From contig NZ_CDSE01000033.1 in assembly GCF_001373415.1 (NCBI RefSeq), forward strand, positions 1 to 50,872: a stretch of DNA of 50,872 nucleotides. The letters are read 5' to 3'. The translations under genes were made by a program, and so were the position numbers. Source of the stretch: Paenibacillus dakarensis (GTDB taxonomy: Bacteria > Bacillota > Bacilli > Paenibacillales > Paenibacillaceae). A model generated the notes under the pieces. The model did not search any database. It was not told where the DNA came from and saw nothing but the letters and a program-made list of their open reading frames with translations. This document shows positions 49,589-50,872 of the stretch, one piece after another (position 1 is the stretch's first letter; every line of letters starts with the position of its first letter).

Positions 49589-49617
49589 AGTATAAACAAC
49601 ATTAAATCCTTTTTCAA
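49589..49617 (-). promoter_or_regulatory. sigma-A promoter for tig
   Basis: TTGAAA (49612-49617), a 17-nt spacer and TATACT (49589-49594), about 72 nt before the tig start. The -35 lies in the 49518-49659 gap after the TPR-like gene. Confidence 0.8.
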
Positions 49618-49659
49618 GGGTGAACCCTTATAGCATCGTACCGAAAACGTTTCCCCGTC

Positions 49660-50592
49660 TTACGGTTCATCCACGCCCGCTGATACAAACTGTTTAAGCG
49701 AGCGAAAAGCTTGCTCATAACGGAATCGCATTGTATCGGTAATTCCATAATAGGATCGGATTTGCTCTTCATCACGGATGCCTTTTAGACTTTCTGAGAC
49801 AATATCATGCAGAGCAGCCGCCCAGATATCCAGCGTGGAGTCTTCTTCATCCAAAATAGACAGGTAATCTGTCGTCCCATAGATCGCCATGATAAACTGT
49901 GTCCACAGCTCTTGAGCAAAGTAAAACAGCGTAGGCTCATGGATCTCCGTCTTTTCACCTACACGATCCAATATTTGAAGCACAGCATCAGGAAAATCGG
50001 CGTGGTTTAAAGGAACCTGATCGATTTCAACCTCAACGATTTCCGCGCCTCTTGGCACCGTAACCGGGCCGGACATTCCACGACGCCTTAGTGTTTGAAG
50101 AACGCGGAACTGCAGCAGAGGATGAAGCGTCTGCTCCTGCAGCCACCCCTTTAAAGCCTCATCAACCTCAGGGTGATCGAGATAGGCGAGTTGCTCAAGC
50201 GCAAGCACCGTTTGTTCAGTTAGAGGGCCATTCATTACGGTATCCAGCAATTTATCAGCATACCCGGCGTCCTGAGAGAGTTTATCTTGAACCATGCGGC
50301 GAGTGATCTCCGTCTCGTCCTCATCACTCTCTTCCTCCAACTTCATATCGTTAACATCCTGAGATGAATATGAAGGGAAAGCGGCTTCCAGCCACTCCAG
50401 CAGCGCCTGCCACTCCTCATAATTCCGTTCATTCTGGCCCTGGCATTGAAGCAGAAAACGGAGGAGCTCAATAGCCTCCCCATAACGTTCGTTTTCCAGC
50501 ATTACGGTAAGCTGTATCTGGTAGTAATCTAGCGTCTTCGGAAACAGGATGACATTCTTCTCTTCTTGGTCTGGGGTGTAGAAGTCCTTTAT
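49660..50592 (-). CDS. TPR-like protein of unknown function, apparent ATA start
   Basis: A soluble acidic protein, 310 residues with the proposed start. The N-terminal part (about 25-75: LTVMLENERYGEAIELLRFLLQC) looks like a TPR helix pair; the rest is helical and acidic, with no catalytic motif. Function unknown. The first canonical start (ATG, 50502) has no Shine-Dalgarno. Thirty upstream codons in the same frame read as protein (DFYTPDQEEKNVILFPKTLDYYQ), bounded by a TGA at about 50622-50624. A strong AAAGGGGGTG lies 5 nt before an ATA at 50590-50592, so translation probably begins there. The conservative call is 49660-50502. Confidence 0.8.
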   Translation of the reverse strand: MKDFYTPDQEEKNVILFPKTLDYYQIQLTVMLENERYGEAIELLRFLLQCQGQNERNYEEWQALLEWLEAAFPSYSSQDVNDMKLEEESDEDETEITRRMVQDKLSQDAGYADKLLDTVMNGPLTEQTVLALEQLAYLDHPEVDEALKGWLQEQTLHPLLQFRVLQTLRRRGMSGPVTVPRGAEIVEVEIDQVPLNHADFPDAVLQILDRVGEKTEIHEPTLFYFAQELWTQFIMAIYGTTDYLSILDEEDSTLDIWAAALHDIVSESLKGIRDEEQIRSYYGITDTMRFRYEQAFRSLKQFVSAGVDEP

Positions 50593-50631
50593 AAGGACAC
50601 CCCCTTTCTTTTCCGTTAGTCATATTTGTAG

Positions 50632-50660
50632 ATTATAGCATATCCCCTGTAAAGTTAAAA
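50632..50660 (-). promoter_or_regulatory. extended -10 promoter for the TPR-like gene
   Basis: TGCTATAAT gives a consensus -10 (50632-50637) with TG extension; the -35 region is T-rich (TTTTAA) and weak. It lies about 40 nt before the ATA start. Confidence 0.6.
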
Positions 50661-50804
50661 AAATCAAAACTCCAAAATAACATGCCTGACTGCGTTATAA
50701 ATGTGTTGGAATAAATTAAAGCGATATTGTGTATATCTTAACTATATTAACACGATGACTGTAACTCTAATCCTCATTTCCAAAAGTAACTAGATAATTA
50801 TATA

Positions 50805-50833
50805 TTGATTAATCTCCAGTCGTGTGATATGAT
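50805..50833 (+). promoter_or_regulatory. sigma-A promoter of the tRNA
   Basis: TTGATT (50805-50810), a 17-nt spacer and TATGAT (50828-50833), 22 nt before the tRNA 5' end. It is divergent from the TPR-like gene promoter; the 170 nt between the two hold nothing else I can recognise. Confidence 0.8.
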
Positions 50834-50855
50834 ATCTCCTGCTTGAAAATTTCAT

Positions 50856-50872
50856 GTCCCAGTAGCTCAGCT
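50856..50872 (+). tRNA. 5' end of a tRNA, probably tRNA-Arg
   Basis: The last 17 nt, GTCCCAGTAGCTCAGCT, are an acceptor arm followed by the TAGCTCAG D-arm signature. Bacillales tRNA-Arg(UCU) begins similarly; the anticodon lies outside the window, so the identity is an inference. It is the only plus-strand gene. Confidence 0.75.

Noticed and set aside
49616..49629. palindrome AAGGGTGAACCCTT as terminator of the TPR-like gene
   Set aside because: No T tract, and it overlaps the tig -35.
1..50872. mobile elements, CRISPR, rRNA
   Set aside because: No transposase, inverted-repeat borders, regularly spaced repeats or rRNA segments were seen.

Overview
The window is a chromosomal segment from an endospore-forming member of the Bacillales, most likely Paenibacillus (inference from protein style and gene order; no search was run). 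Evidence for a spore former is direct: Spo0B, SpoIVFA/SpoIVFB, SpoVID, a SafA-like LysM coat protein and LonB are all encoded. Every recognisable protein gene lies on the minus strand, so transcription runs from high to low coordinates. The only plus-strand gene is the first 17 nt of a tRNA, with its promoter, at the right edge. I see no insertion sequence, prophage, CRISPR array or resistance gene: this is a conserved housekeeping region.

The layout follows the B. subtilis safA...pheA-pheB-obg-spo0B-rpmA-prp-rplU-spoIVFB-spoIVFA-minD-minC-mreDCB-radC-maf...folC-valS...spoVID-hemL...hemA-ysxC-lon-lonB-clpX-tig block. Differences are visible. hom-thrC-thrB is inserted between pheB and pheA. 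RNase E/G (rng) sits between spoIVFB and rplU. murC and a SPOR-domain gene sit between maf and folC. A cobA-hemD fusion and a precorrin-2 dehydrogenase lie inside the hem operon. speH and an unknown gene lie between hemA and ysxC. ispG lies between lonB and clpX, and clpP lies between clpX and tig. The nad genes that separate pheA from safA in B. subtilis are absent; that gap holds what looks like a decayed reading frame.

Region by region: 0.25-7.1 kb spore coat protein and threonine/phenylalanine synthesis; 7.4-12 kb ribosome assembly, phosphorelay, r-proteins and RNase; 12-21 kb sigma-K activation, division-site selection, cell shape and small housekeeping genes; 21-27 kb murC, folC and valS with a valine T-box; 27-38 kb spoVID, a pseudouridine synthase and the complete glutamate-to-uroporphyrinogen pathway with a siroheme branch; 38-39.4 kb speH and an unknown protein; 39.5-50.6 kb protein quality control (lon, lonB, clpX, clpP, tig), the GTPase ysxC, ispG and a TPR-like protein.

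Control elements read by eye include the valS T-box (specifier GUC), about a dozen intrinsic terminators, several good sigma-A promoters, a possible PerR box at hemA, and a structured speH leader in which one segment can pair either with an upstream loop or with the Shine-Dalgarno region. That leader is the best candidate for an undescribed regulatory element. Two genes, mreC and the TPR-like gene, appear to start at non-canonical codons (CTG and ATA).
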